Counted from the first letter of the stretch, positions 1 through 6,479 are shown. The stretch: DNA of 18,798 nt from DAOTTI01 sp034437795 (GCA_034437795.1 DAOTTI010000075.1:1-18798); one strand, 5' to 3'. The notes: generated by a model from the sequence alone, not told the origin. Program-made: numbers and translations.

Positions 1-140
1 TCACCCCCCGGCTCCCTCTCCGACACGGAGAGGGGGAACGCCGGCCATGGGGAGAGGACGGACGTCACCCCCTTGGGCCGGGGCCGCGCCGCACTCCTGC
101 CCCAAGCCGCCCCACCGTGCGGCTTGGCCCCGCCGCCCCC
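1..140. repeat. Interspersed mosaic repeat, copy A (reverse orientation)
   Basis: This block opens with a perfect hairpin: CCCTCTCCG at 14-22, loop ACA, CGGAGAGGG at 26-34. Positions 109-140 are an exact 32-nt reverse complement of 10356-10387 in copy C. The segment near 35-50 (GAACGCCGGCC) also reappears in reverse complement beside the hairpin at 10327-10340. It is therefore the same modular family as the blocks near 6480-6640 and 10330-10530, in the opposite orientation. No gene is evident here. The block may begin upstream of the window. Confidence 0.8.
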
Positions 141-171
141 GCTCATCACTCCTGTCGCTCCACTCTCGTCG

Positions 172-234
172 TCACCCGCTACTCGTCACCCGCCACTCGC
201 CACCCGCCACCCGCCACTCGCTACTCGCTACTCA
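172..234. repeat. Heptanucleotide tandem array, nine units
   Basis: Nine consecutive 7-nt units fit YYACYCG on the plus strand: tcacccg, ctactcg, tcacccg, ccactcg, ccacccg, ccacccg, ccactcg, ctactcg, ctactca. The variation between units is confined to C/T transitions at fixed positions. It resembles the short tandemly repeated heptamers known from cyanobacteria and other bacteria. It lies at the 3' end of the minus-strand gene 228-728 and provides that gene's final codons and TAG stop. Confidence 0.85.
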
Positions 235-728
235 TCTCCCAGCGCCGGGCCCGGCGGCGGTGTGTCTCCTTCCCTGAGCAGGACCCAGCCTTCACCGGCG
301 CGCGGTACCCCGTGCGCCGCCCCGTCCTCTTCCGTGCGACCATGCGGGCGCGGGCGCGCGGGCCGGCCTGCGGGCGCAGCCGCCCCGCGTGCGTGGCCGC
401 GTGCCACGTTGCTGCGGGCGCCCCCTTTCTGCCCCGCCGCTCCAGCCGGCGCACGAGACCGGCCCGGGCGCTCTGCCGGCGCCAGGCCAGGCAAGGCGCT
501 GATCTCGATCGAGCCATCGCTCCAGATCATGGCCCGATGGATGCGCGTCAGGTTTGGCACGCTGCGACCGGCGCGGCGCCACTCCACCAGCTGCTGCAGG
601 ACGCGGGTCTCGTGGGGGTGCGCCTCGATGAACGCGCTCACCGCCGCCTCGCCGCGCAGCATCGCCAGCTGGCGTTCAACCTCCCGTAAGCGAGCGCCGG
701 TCACGTTGGCCACCATCGTCTTTGCCAT
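228..728 (-). CDS. Hypothetical protein with low-complexity C-terminal tail
   Basis: I do not recognise this 166-residue protein. The start is well supported: ATG at 726-728 is preceded by a strong GGAGGAGAGG ribosome binding site (735-744) with 6 nt spacing. Residues 1 to about 80 look like a genuine mostly helical domain (REVERQLAMLRGEAAVSAFI, then LQQLVEWRRAG and a short IWSDGSIEISAL stretch). The remaining half is Ala/Pro/Gly/Arg-rich low complexity. The reading frame ends inside the heptamer array at 172-234, so the tail may be modified by repeat growth and the ancestral protein may have been shorter. No signal peptide or membrane segment is visible. A TACAAT hexamer on the minus strand (777-782) could be a -10 box, but no convincing -35 accompanies it. 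A gene with a similar layout (folded N-half, low-complexity C-half) lies at 1405-2160. Confidence 0.6.
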   Translation of the reverse strand: MAKTMVANVTGARLREVERQLAMLRGEAAVSAFIEAHPHETRVLQQLVEWRRAGRSVPNLTRIHRAMIWSDGSIEISALPGLAPAERPGRSRAPAGAAGQKGGARSNVARGHARGAAAPAGRPARPRPHGRTEEDGAAHGVPRAGEGWVLLREGDTPPPGPALGDE

Positions 729-1052
729 TAGCGCCCTCTCCTCCAGCGACGCATGCTCTCATCTCTCGCCGAAGGGATTGTACCGGCCCGCCTGCTTGCC
801 CTGATCGATTGGGGCCCAAGCCCCAAAGCCGGCTGTCGCCCGCCCGGCCCTTGCACCGTCTCGGAGCGGTGCCTGATGGCCGGTGCGTGGCGGCCCTGGC
901 CCGTCTCCTGCAATACACTGGGCGTGGCGGGGCGGACGGGGAGCCTGGAGCGCGGGCACCGCCCCTGCTCCCTGTTCGCTGGCCCGCCTGCAGGGCACAG
1001 CGCCCGATGACAAGCAGGGCGCGCTGACAAGCAAGACGGAGGTGGAGAAAGC
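729..1052. other. Divergent intergenic region
   Basis: This 324-nt gap separates the minus-strand gene starting at 728 from the plus-strand DUF1232 gene starting at 1053, so it should hold both promoters. I see the ribosome binding sites of both genes, the minus-strand TACAAT at 777-782 and a plus-strand TACACT at 914-919 that is far from the gene. There is no convincing -35 and no strong hairpin. Reading frames crossing it have no recognisable content. Confidence 0.5.
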
Positions 1053-1490
1053 ATGTTCTGGCTCTGGCGCCTGTTCCAGAGGCTGAGGGGCTGGCGAGGC
1101 ATCCTGGCTGAAATACTGCTAGCCTGGCGGCTGTTTCGCGACCCCCGCGTGCCGCTCCGCCCTAAGCTAGTCATCCTCGCGGTCCTACTCTATTTCGTCT
1201 CGCCGATCAACCTCTCCTTCCAGTGGATCCCGCTCCTGGGGCAGGTGGATGACGTCGCCATCGCCCTGTTCAGCCTGGGCCTCTTCCTGAAGCTCTCGCC
1301 CCAGCACCTGGTGGCCGAGCACGCCCGCCGGCTTGAGCGCGAGCTGGCGCAGACTGAGCGCCTCGGCCGGTTCGGCCGCTTCTCGCGCTATGTCAGGCCG
1401 TCCTTCAAGCGCTGGACCGGGGCGGCTCCGGATCAGGCCAGGGCGTCGAAGCCTTCGGATCGGGCCACAAGGAGAGCTGGTGGAGGCTGA
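1053..1490 (+). CDS. DUF1232/YkvA-like small membrane protein
   Basis: This 145-residue protein matches the DUF1232 (YkvA-like) pattern. A conserved Lys-containing lead (RPKLVILAVLLYFVSPIN, residues 36-53) is followed by WIPLLGQVDDVAIALFS (58-74). These correspond to the family signature of a hydrophobic helix, SPID/N, then IPxxGxxDD. Two hydrophobic segments (about 38-51 and 63-80) suggest membrane association. The C-terminal third is basic and low complexity (many Arg, ending GGG). The family's biochemical role is unknown. ATG at 1053 is preceded by GGAGGTGGAG (1038-1047) with 5 nt spacing. Its last 86 nt overlap the 3' end of the minus-strand gene 1405-2160, so the basic tail and that gene's C-terminus are encoded on opposite strands of the same DNA. 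Confidence 0.85.
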   Translation: MFWLWRLFQRLRGWRGILAEILLAWRLFRDPRVPLRPKLVILAVLLYFVSPINLSFQWIPLLGQVDDVAIALFSLGLFLKLSPQHLVAEHARRLERELAQTERLGRFGRFSRYVRPSFKRWTGAAPDQARASKPSDRATRRAGGG

Positions 1491-2160
1491 TGCCCACAGC
1501 GCGCAAGGGCCGCCGGCGCCGCGGCGCCCGGCGCGGCGCGCGCCGCGCCTCCTCCCCGTATTCAGCACTCCCCTCCGCGACCGCCGGCCTGCTCGGCGCC
1601 ACAGGGACTAGCTCCCCCGTCAGCATGTCGAGCTGGTAGTAGCCCGGGGCCTCACACCCGGCCTCTGCTGCTCCACCGGCCGTATTCTGCTGCCTGACCC
1701 CCGGCCTCTCCGGCCGTGCCGGGCGGCCGGATGGTGCTGCTGGCGCCGGCGCCGGCGGCCACGCCCGGCCATCGGGCTGGTGGCCCGGCTCCGGCCTCTC
1801 CGAAAAGACCTGGCGATCAGGCTGGTGGCCCGGCTCCGGCCTCTCCGAAAAGACCTGGCGATCAGGCTGGCGGCCCGGCGCCAGCGCTGCCGGCCATGGC
1901 GGCAGGTTGAACTGCTGGGGGCGCCGCAGGAGATCGGCCATCAGCCGGCGCTGCTCGTCGACCGGCCGCGCGGCCAGATCGCTGGTGTCACCGATGACCT
2001 CCTCCCACTGCGCCAGGTAGCGCCGGAAGGCTGCCACGTCACCGGCGATCAGGATGGGCAGCAGTCCCTCCTGAAACTGCCGCACGGCCGGGGACGGCCG
2101 CGCGCCGCGATCGGGTGCTGTCGCGAGACCGGCTGCTGCGGTGCGTCGGCGCGCTGCCAT
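1405..2160 (-). CDS. Hypothetical protein with internal 15-residue tandem repeat
   Basis: I do not recognise this 251-residue protein. Residues 24-90 look like a real helical domain (RQFQEGLLPILIAGDVAAFR, AQWEEVIGD, RRLMADLLRR, ending FNLPPWP). Residues 98-127 are two identical copies of QPDRQVFSERPEPGH, followed by a Pro/Ala-rich linker, a short ordered-looking segment YYQLDMLTGELVPV (about 174-187), an Arg-rich patch and a tail containing HQLSLWPDP. It has no membrane segment or signal peptide. The ATG at 2160 lacks a Shine-Dalgarno sequence, and a TACGAT hexamer on the minus strand (2173-2178) lies only 12 nt upstream, consistent with a very short or absent leader. The 3' end overlaps the DUF1232 gene tail-to-tail by 86 nt. 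Coding status of the N-terminal half is fairly secure, the rest less so. Confidence 0.6.
   Translation of the reverse strand: MAARRRTAAAGLATAPDRGARPSPAVRQFQEGLLPILIAGDVAAFRRYLAQWEEVIGDTSDLAARPVDEQRRLMADLLRRPQQFNLPPWPAALAPGRQPDRQVFSERPEPGHQPDRQVFSERPEPGHQPDGRAWPPAPAPAAPSGRPARPERPGVRQQNTAGGAAEAGCEAPGYYQLDMLTGELVPVAPSRPAVAEGSAEYGEEARRAPRRAPRRRRPLRAVGISLHQLSLWPDPKASTPWPDPEPPRSSA
1775..1864. repeat. 45-bp minisatellite, two perfect copies plus a partial
   Basis: Positions 1775-1819 and 1820-1864 are identical, and a partial third copy starts at 1865 (GGCTGG, then diverging). The 45-bp period keeps the frame of the minus-strand gene 1405-2160 and encodes 15 residues per unit. Perfect identity at the DNA level indicates recent slippage or duplication. 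Confidence 0.9.
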
Positions 2161-2524
2161 GGCGTTGGGTAAATCGTACCCTGGTCCCGCCCGCCAGGGC
2201 GCACAGCGGCATGGTTAGGCTAATCGTACCCTGGTTCGTACCCTCGTTCCAGCCCCGTTGCGCGGATGCCCCGTATCGTTCTCACCCCATGGCGCAACCC
2301 GCGCGGGCCCTGCACGTCGGTATGGTCGAACCCGAACCGATCCAGCGCCGGCCCGGCGAAGCTGTGGCTCGTACCCGAGCGCCGCTGCCGTCGTGCCGCG
2401 CATGCGTGACCGTTCCGGAAGGCGCTAACTGATGGCCGTCGTTCCCCGTTCCCGCGTCGCCGTGCTCCTGCGTCTCCAAGCCGGTGAGGGGCGGCGGGGC
2501 TGAGCCGCGCAGGGAGAGTTGACG
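2161..2524. other. Intergenic region with repeated TCGTACCCT motif
   Basis: This gap lies between the minus-strand start at 2160 and the plus-strand DUF2269 gene. AATCGTACCCTGGT occurs at 2172-2185 and again at 2222-2235, exactly 50 nt apart. The core TCGTACCCT recurs at 2236-2244, and TCGTACCC at 2369-2376. On the minus strand these read ACCAGGGTACGATT and cluster just upstream of the gene ending at 1405, so they could be promoter or operator sites for it. The remaining part (about 2245-2510) shows nothing I recognise. Confidence 0.55.
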
Positions 2525-3010
2525 ATGCTCACGCTGTACCTCGTGCTGAAATGGATCCATGTCGTCCTGGCGATCACGGCGCTGGGCGCCAACATCACCT
2601 ATGGCATCTGGATCGCGCGCAGCGTCCGAGCGCCGGAGCACCACGCCCACGTGCTGCGGACGGTGAAGTTCATCGACGACCGGATCGCCAACCCCGCCTA
2701 CGTGCTCCTGCTGCTCACCGGACTGGGCATGGTGCTCCTGCCGGCCGGTCCGTCGCTGACCACCCCCTGGCTGCTTATCTCGCTGGCGCTCTACGTCGTG
2801 GCCATGTCCCTGGGCTTCTTGATGTACACCCCTGCACTGCGCCGCCAGATCGAGGCGGCCGAGCAGATCGGCGTCGATTCGGAGCAGTACAAGGTGACGG
2901 CGGCCCAGGGGCGCCAGTTGGGGCTGATCATCGGCGTGCTGGTCGTGGTGATCGTGTTCCTGATGGTGGTGAAGCCCGGCTTCGGGCTGCCGGCGCCCGC
3001 CGGCCCCTAA
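2525..3010 (+). CDS. DUF2269-like integral membrane protein
   Basis: This 161-residue protein has four predicted membrane helices (about 5-27, 57-74, 81-102 and 131-149). The conserved opening KWIHVVLAITALGANITYG resembles the DUF2269 family of predicted integral membrane proteins (lead W-x-H-V, then a G-x-N-like turn). The function of the family is not established. I prefer ATG at 2525 because AGGGAGAG (2511-2518) gives 6 nt spacing. An in-frame TTG at 2519 would add two residues but is too close to that ribosome binding site. A 201-nt gap without a clear promoter separates it from the downstream sugar isomerase gene, so co-transcription is possible but not shown. Confidence 0.8.
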   Translation: MLTLYLVLKWIHVVLAITALGANITYGIWIARSVRAPEHHAHVLRTVKFIDDRIANPAYVLLLLTGLGMVLLPAGPSLTTPWLLISLALYVVAMSLGFLMYTPALRRQIEAAEQIGVDSEQYKVTAAQGRQLGLIIGVLVVVIVFLMVVKPGFGLPAPAGP

Positions 3011-3181
3011 TGCTGTTTCAGACGACCTCTTTGGGAATGCAAGCCCGCGCACCAGGGAAGGCAATGCCAAATCGCTGGCCTGATGGTGCACTAAGCCACG
3101 GTCCCTCCTCTGCCCCGTACGCCCGGTGTGACCCCGGCATGGCGGCCAGCGTCCAGGGAGTCCGAGCAGGGATGGACCACG

Positions 3182-3187
3182 TACAAT
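3182..3187 (+). promoter_or_regulatory. Possible -10 box for sugar isomerase gene
   Basis: TACAAT at 3182-3187 differs from TATAAT at one position and lies 24 nt upstream of the chosen ATG at 3212. No recognisable -35 lies 16-18 nt upstream, so this is only a weak promoter candidate. Confidence 0.3.
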
Positions 3188-3211
3188 CTCTGCCTCGTAG
3201 AGGGAGGCACG

Positions 3212-4030
3212 ATGAAGCTGGCCTTTTCTAGCCTCGGCTGCCCGGCGTGGTCCGTTGAGCAGATGGTCAGGGCTGCGGGCGAGCTCGGCTACGAGGGTGT
3301 GGAGCTGCGTCTGCTGGATGGCGAGGTGATCCCCCCCGATCTCCCTGCGCTGGCGCGGCGGCGGGTGAAGGAGACCTTTGGCGCGGCGCGCATCCCCATC
3401 GTCTGTCTGGACACTTCCGCCCGCTTTACCGACCCTGACCCCGAGCGCCGGCAGAAGCAGGAGCAGGACGTGCGCGCCTACCTGGATCTCGCCAACGAGT
3501 GGGAGGCGCCCCTGCTTCGCGTCTTTGGAGGCAACCTGGCGCCCGGTATCACCGAGCAGCAGGGCGTCACCTATCTGGCGGAGAGCCTGAACCGTCTGGC
3601 GCCGGCGGCAGAGCGAGCCGGCGTCACCATCGCTCTGGAGACCCATGACGCCTTTTCGGCCGGGCGGCTGGTGGCCGAGGTGCTGGGCCGCGTGCCGTCG
3701 CAAGCGATCGCCGCCCTGTGGGACACGCACCACCCCTACCGTATGGGCGAGACCGTCCAGCAGACCTGGGACTACATCGGCTCCCGCCTGGTCCACACGC
3801 ACGTGAAGGACGCGCGCCGCCGGCCGGATGGCACCTGGCAGCTGGTGCTGCTCGGCCAGGGCGAGGTGCCGGTCAAAGAGGCGCTGGCGCTCTGGGCCGC
3901 GCATGGCTACCGCGGGTACGTCTGCGTGGAGTGGGAGAAGAAGTGGCACCCCGAGATCGAGGAGCCGGAGGTAGCCTTCCCGCGGCACATCCAGGTGCTG
4001 CGCCAGTACCTGGCCGAGATCGGCCCCTAG
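3212..4030 (+). CDS. Xylose-isomerase-like TIM-barrel sugar isomerase/epimerase
   Basis: This 272-residue protein belongs to the sugar phosphate isomerase/epimerase superfamily (AP endonuclease 2-like TIM barrel, PF01261 type). Strand-end motifs are in order: GVELRLLDGE (29-38), ALETHDAF with Glu143, LWDTHHPYRMGE with Asp171 and His174, HTHVKDA with His195, and VEWEKKWHPEIEEPE with Glu240. These E, D, H, E residues are the expected divalent-metal ligands. The substrate cannot be told from sequence: family members act on keto-sugars, inositols, hydroxypyruvate and others. ATG at 3212 is chosen because AGGGAGG (3201-3207) precedes it by 4 nt and homologues start at this MKLAFSSLG-like strand. 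An upstream in-frame extension to 3128 looks non-coding. The rpiA gene follows 48 nt later on the same strand, suggesting linked sugar metabolism. Confidence 0.85.
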   Translation: MKLAFSSLGCPAWSVEQMVRAAGELGYEGVELRLLDGEVIPPDLPALARRRVKETFGAARIPIVCLDTSARFTDPDPERRQKQEQDVRAYLDLANEWEAPLLRVFGGNLAPGITEQQGVTYLAESLNRLAPAAERAGVTIALETHDAFSAGRLVAEVLGRVPSQAIAALWDTHHPYRMGETVQQTWDYIGSRLVHTHVKDARRRPDGTWQLVLLGQGEVPVKEALALWAAHGYRGYVCVEWEKKWHPEIEEPEVAFPRHIQVLRQYLAEIGP

Positions 4031-4078
4031 CGCCGCCGGTCACTTGCCCTGGGTGCGGCCACTGGCTCGTCTGGCGAA

Positions 4079-4822
4079 ATGGCACGAGGCATGGCGGATG
4101 CCCCATTAGCGCGTCACCCACCGGCGGCCGGCAGTGATCCTGCCGACGCGCTGCGCCGCGCGGCGGCGCGGCGCGCGGTGGACTGGGTGCGTGACGGCAT
4201 GGTCCTGGGCCTGGGGACCGGCCGCACCGTCGGGCACGCCATCGAATTCCTGGCGGTTCGCGCACGCGAAGGGCTGCGTATTACCGGCGTCCCGTCTTCC
4301 CGCGCCACGGAAGCGAAGGCTACCGCCCTCGGGCTGGCCCTGGTGACGCTGGAGCAGTGCCCGGAGCTCGACCTGACCATCGACGGCGCGGATGAGGTCG
4401 ATCCGCGCCTCCGCCTGCTGAAGGGCGGCGGTGGCGCCCTGCTGCGCGAGAAGGTGCTGGCCGCCGCCAGCCGGCAGCTCCTCATCGCCGTGGATGAGAG
4501 CAAGCTGGTGCCCCGTCTGGGCGCGACGCGGGGCGTGCCGCTGGAGGTCCTGCCCTTCGCTTACGTCCCCTGCGCCAGGCAGCTGGAACGGCTGGGGGGA
4601 ACACCTCAGCTTCGGCGCGGCCCCGGCGGGGAGCCGGCCGTCACCGATAACGGCAACTGGCTCATCGATTGCGCGTTTCCACCCGAGCAGATGGGCGACC
4701 CCGCGGCGCTCGACGCAGCGCTTCACCGCATTCCGGGCCTGCTGGAGACCGGCCTCTTCTGGAGCTTCCGGCCCATCGTCGTCGTGGCCGACGCGGCCGG
4801 GGTGCACGTCCTGGGCACCTAG
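4079..4822 (+). CDS. rpiA: Ribose-5-phosphate isomerase A
   Basis: This protein interconverts ribose-5-phosphate and ribulose-5-phosphate in the non-oxidative pentose phosphate pathway (cytosol). The 247-residue sequence carries the RpiA signatures: phosphate-binding GLGTGRT (44-50), IDGADEVD (101-108) with the catalytic-site aspartates, KGGGGALLREK (115-125) with the conserved Lys and general-base Glu, and NWLIDC (193-198). Arg instead of Ser in GTGS/RT is a variant known in other RpiA proteins. The length is slightly above the usual 220-235 because of about 20 extra N-terminal residues. ATG at 4079 and ATG at 4091 are both possible and neither has a strong ribosome binding site. Its 3' end faces the amidoligase gene across an 90-nt gap containing a hairpin repeat. 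It may be co-transcribed with the upstream sugar isomerase gene. Confidence 0.93.
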   Translation: MARGMADAPLARHPPAAGSDPADALRRAAARRAVDWVRDGMVLGLGTGRTVGHAIEFLAVRAREGLRITGVPSSRATEAKATALGLALVTLEQCPELDLTIDGADEVDPRLRLLKGGGGALLREKVLAAASRQLLIAVDESKLVPRLGATRGVPLEVLPFAYVPCARQLERLGGTPQLRRGPGGEPAVTDNGNWLIDCAFPPEQMGDPAALDAALHRIPGLLETGLFWSFRPIVVVADAAGVHVLGT

Positions 4823-4856
4823 TTCCGGATCAGTTCCCGATTCTCGGTGAGCGAAG

Positions 4857-4890
4857 CCCTCACCCTCTCCCTTTGGGAGAGGGGACTGGT
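4857..4890. terminator. Hairpin repeat between convergent genes (putative bidirectional terminator)
   Basis: A perfect stem, CCCTCTCCC (4863-4871), loop TTT, GGGAGAGGG (4875-4883), sits between the ends of rpiA (4822) and the amidoligase (4913), which point at each other. It lacks a clear U-tract, so classical rho-independent termination is uncertain. The flanking CCCTCACC and the stem match the repeat at 15158-15178 in reverse orientation, so this is a member of a dispersed family. Confidence 0.55.
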
Positions 4891-4912
4891 GGCCGGCAAG
4901 GAGGAATGCAGG

Positions 4913-6238
4913 CTAGCCGGATGCCAGGGCCGCCAGGCTGGGCTGCCAGCTCCCCCGCCGGAACAGCCACAGCAATGAGCCGGCAGCCGCCAGGGGCAGG
5001 CCGTCGGGGCAGACGGCGCCCAGAAAGCGCCAGAGCGGGTCTGGACGTTCCGGCTCAGGCGAGCGGTCGCCGCCGGCATGGCGCCAGTGTGTGCCCAGGG
5101 GCTCCGCCGGCAGGCGCGCCGCGTCGGGATACCAGCGGGCCCCACCCACGAGCGCCGCACATAGGCGGCAGAAGGCCTGCACGACGCGGCCGTCCAGCGT
5201 CCCGTTGCACTGGCGGAACTCCACCGTGTCCTTGGCCGGATCGCCCACGTTGGTCAGGTTGAGCGCCGCGCGTCGCGCCGCCCCCGCCTTCCCCAGCGCC
5301 TCTGCCAGCTCCGACACGCTCTCGTACACCGGCTGGAGCGGGCGCTCCAACGGACGGCAGTGCCGGTAGAAGAAGGCTTGGCCGCGATGCCGGCCGCCTT
5401 CGGCGCTGGCCATTCGGAAGACCAGGTCCTCAAAGCAGACGCTGGCCAGCATGGCCAGCCGCGAGAGTACGGGGAGCAGCGCCCCCCGCCTCAGGTCGTC
5501 CTCCGGCGCCGGCAGCCCGTGATCCCATCGGCGTCCGGCGCCGGCTCCCCGCAGGGCGTCGGTGCCGACGTGGACGTGCAGGCCGCACTGCTGGCTCACC
5601 CGTGCGCCGCAGCGGCGCAGCACGTCCAGGACAACGGCGACCTGCTCCCAGGCCGCGGCCGTGTCGCGTAGCGGCGGGGAGACGACCTCCCCACCCACCA
5701 CGACCTCAGCGGTTCCATCGGCGCTGTTGAAGACGGCGCTGACTGACCGATCCTGCTCCACTACCCACCTGCCATGGGGCCGCGGGCTATGGTAGGCGGC
5801 CGGGCGCGGTGAGGCGCACAAGCCAAGGGCGTAGAGCTCACTCGCCACCCAGCCGGCGTCGGCGTCCGCGAACTCGAACTCCAGCCCGAACGTCCAGCGG
5901 TCCGTCTCCGCGCGTCGAGCCGGCCAGAGGGCAAAGACGCCGTCGGTCTGGTAGGGAGGCCCTCCCTCCGCGCCATGCGCCTGCGCCTCCAGCCACCGCT
6001 CGACCCGCTCTCCGTCCTCAGGGAGGTGGACCAGTCCATCCGCCAGGAACGCGCCGGCCTCCCCTGCACTCGTTCCCACCAGCGGGGGCCGCGCCTCCCC
6101 GGGCGCAATGCACGAGCGGAGGCCACTGGCCCGCCCCAGCAACGGCGGCCGCGCGGCGTCAACCGCCGCACCGGCTGCGCCGGTGCGGCGGTGCGCTGAG
6201 GCGTCTCCCGCCTCCGTGCCCGCCGGCGCTCCACTCAT
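4913..6238 (-). CDS. Amidoligase family protein (glutamine-synthetase-fold COOH-NH2 ligase)
   Basis: This 441-residue protein matches the amidoligase family (PF12224 type), ATP-dependent carboxylate-amine ligases related to glutamate-cysteine ligase and glutamine synthetase. Visible motifs are FGLEFEF (117-123, metal/ATP-binding acids), EQDRSV (161-166), GGEVVSPPL (182-190), CGLHVHVG (218-225), ALNLTN (325-330) and DTVEFRQCNGTLD (337-349). All key blocks are present in the expected order, so it should be active. Family members are predicted to make amide or peptide bonds on small molecules or proteins, but the substrate here is unknown. The usual partners (AIG2-like cyclotransferase, ATP-grasp ligase, glutamine amidotransferase) are not adjacent. 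Residues 1-110 precede the domain and are partly low complexity. The ATG at 6238 has only a weak ribosome binding site and lies next to two strong hairpins, so the true start may be further in. Transcription is divergent from aroQ and convergent with rpiA. Confidence 0.82.
   Translation of the reverse strand: MSGAPAGTEAGDASAHRRTGAAGAAVDAARPPLLGRASGLRSCIAPGEARPPLVGTSAGEAGAFLADGLVHLPEDGERVERWLEAQAHGAEGGPPYQTDGVFALWPARRAETDRWTFGLEFEFADADAGWVASELYALGLCASPRPAAYHSPRPHGRWVVEQDRSVSAVFNSADGTAEVVVGGEVVSPPLRDTAAAWEQVAVVLDVLRRCGARVSQQCGLHVHVGTDALRGAGAGRRWDHGLPAPEDDLRRGALLPVLSRLAMLASVCFEDLVFRMASAEGGRHRGQAFFYRHCRPLERPLQPVYESVSELAEALGKAGAARRAALNLTNVGDPAKDTVEFRQCNGTLDGRVVQAFCRLCAALVGGARWYPDAARLPAEPLGTHWRHAGGDRSPEPERPDPLWRFLGAVCPDGLPLAAAGSLLWLFRRGSWQPSLAALASG
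6163..6191. repeat. Perfect 13-bp stem, 3-nt loop, at 5' end of amidoligase gene
   Basis: CCGCCGCACCGGC (6163-6175) and GCCGGTGCGGCGG (6179-6191) are exact reverse complements with a TGC loop. It falls within codons about 16-26 of the amidoligase reading frame as drawn from 6238. If the true start is downstream, it would be a leader hairpin instead. Confidence 0.75.
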
Positions 6239-6260
6239 CGCTCAGTCCACCAGGAACGGG

Positions 6261-6304
6261 GCCGGTGGCCCTTCCACCCCAGCGGGTGCGGAAGGGCCAC
6301 CGGC
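6261..6304. terminator. Strong hairpin just upstream of amidoligase start (terminator or leader element)
   Basis: GCCGGTGGCCCTTCC (6261-6275) and GGAAGGGCCACCGGC (6290-6304) are perfectly complementary over 15 bp. The loop itself can pair (CACCC 6275-6279 with GGGTG 6284-6288). There is no T-run on either side. It lies 22 nt upstream of the annotated amidoligase start, in the leader of the minus-strand transcript. It could be an attenuator or leader structure, or a stable terminator-like element insulating the divergent genes. Confidence 0.5.
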
Positions 6305-6479
6305 AGTCACTCAAGCGTACCAGCCGGCGCCCTGCCTACCAGTCCCCCGGTACTGGTGTACCGCCACCCCCTTCCAGGGGCGTGCGTCAACGGTCCGCAT
6401 GGCGCCAGGCCATAGCCCGCGTTCCCCCTTGCCGCGTCGGTGCGGGGGCGACGCCGCCGTGGGTGCATGCTCACCCCGT

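Noticed and set aside
73..804. 243-codon plus-strand open frame opposite the hypothetical gene 228-728
   Set aside because: It crosses repeat copy A and the heptamer array and is low complexity without a ribosome binding site. The minus-strand gene has a strong one.
2282..3988. Long minus-strand open frame (568 codons) opposite the DUF2269 and sugar isomerase genes
   Set aside because: Its translation is rich in His, Gln, Arg and Gly with no domain, typical of antisense shadow in GC-rich DNA. Both plus-strand genes have clear family motifs and ribosome binding sites.
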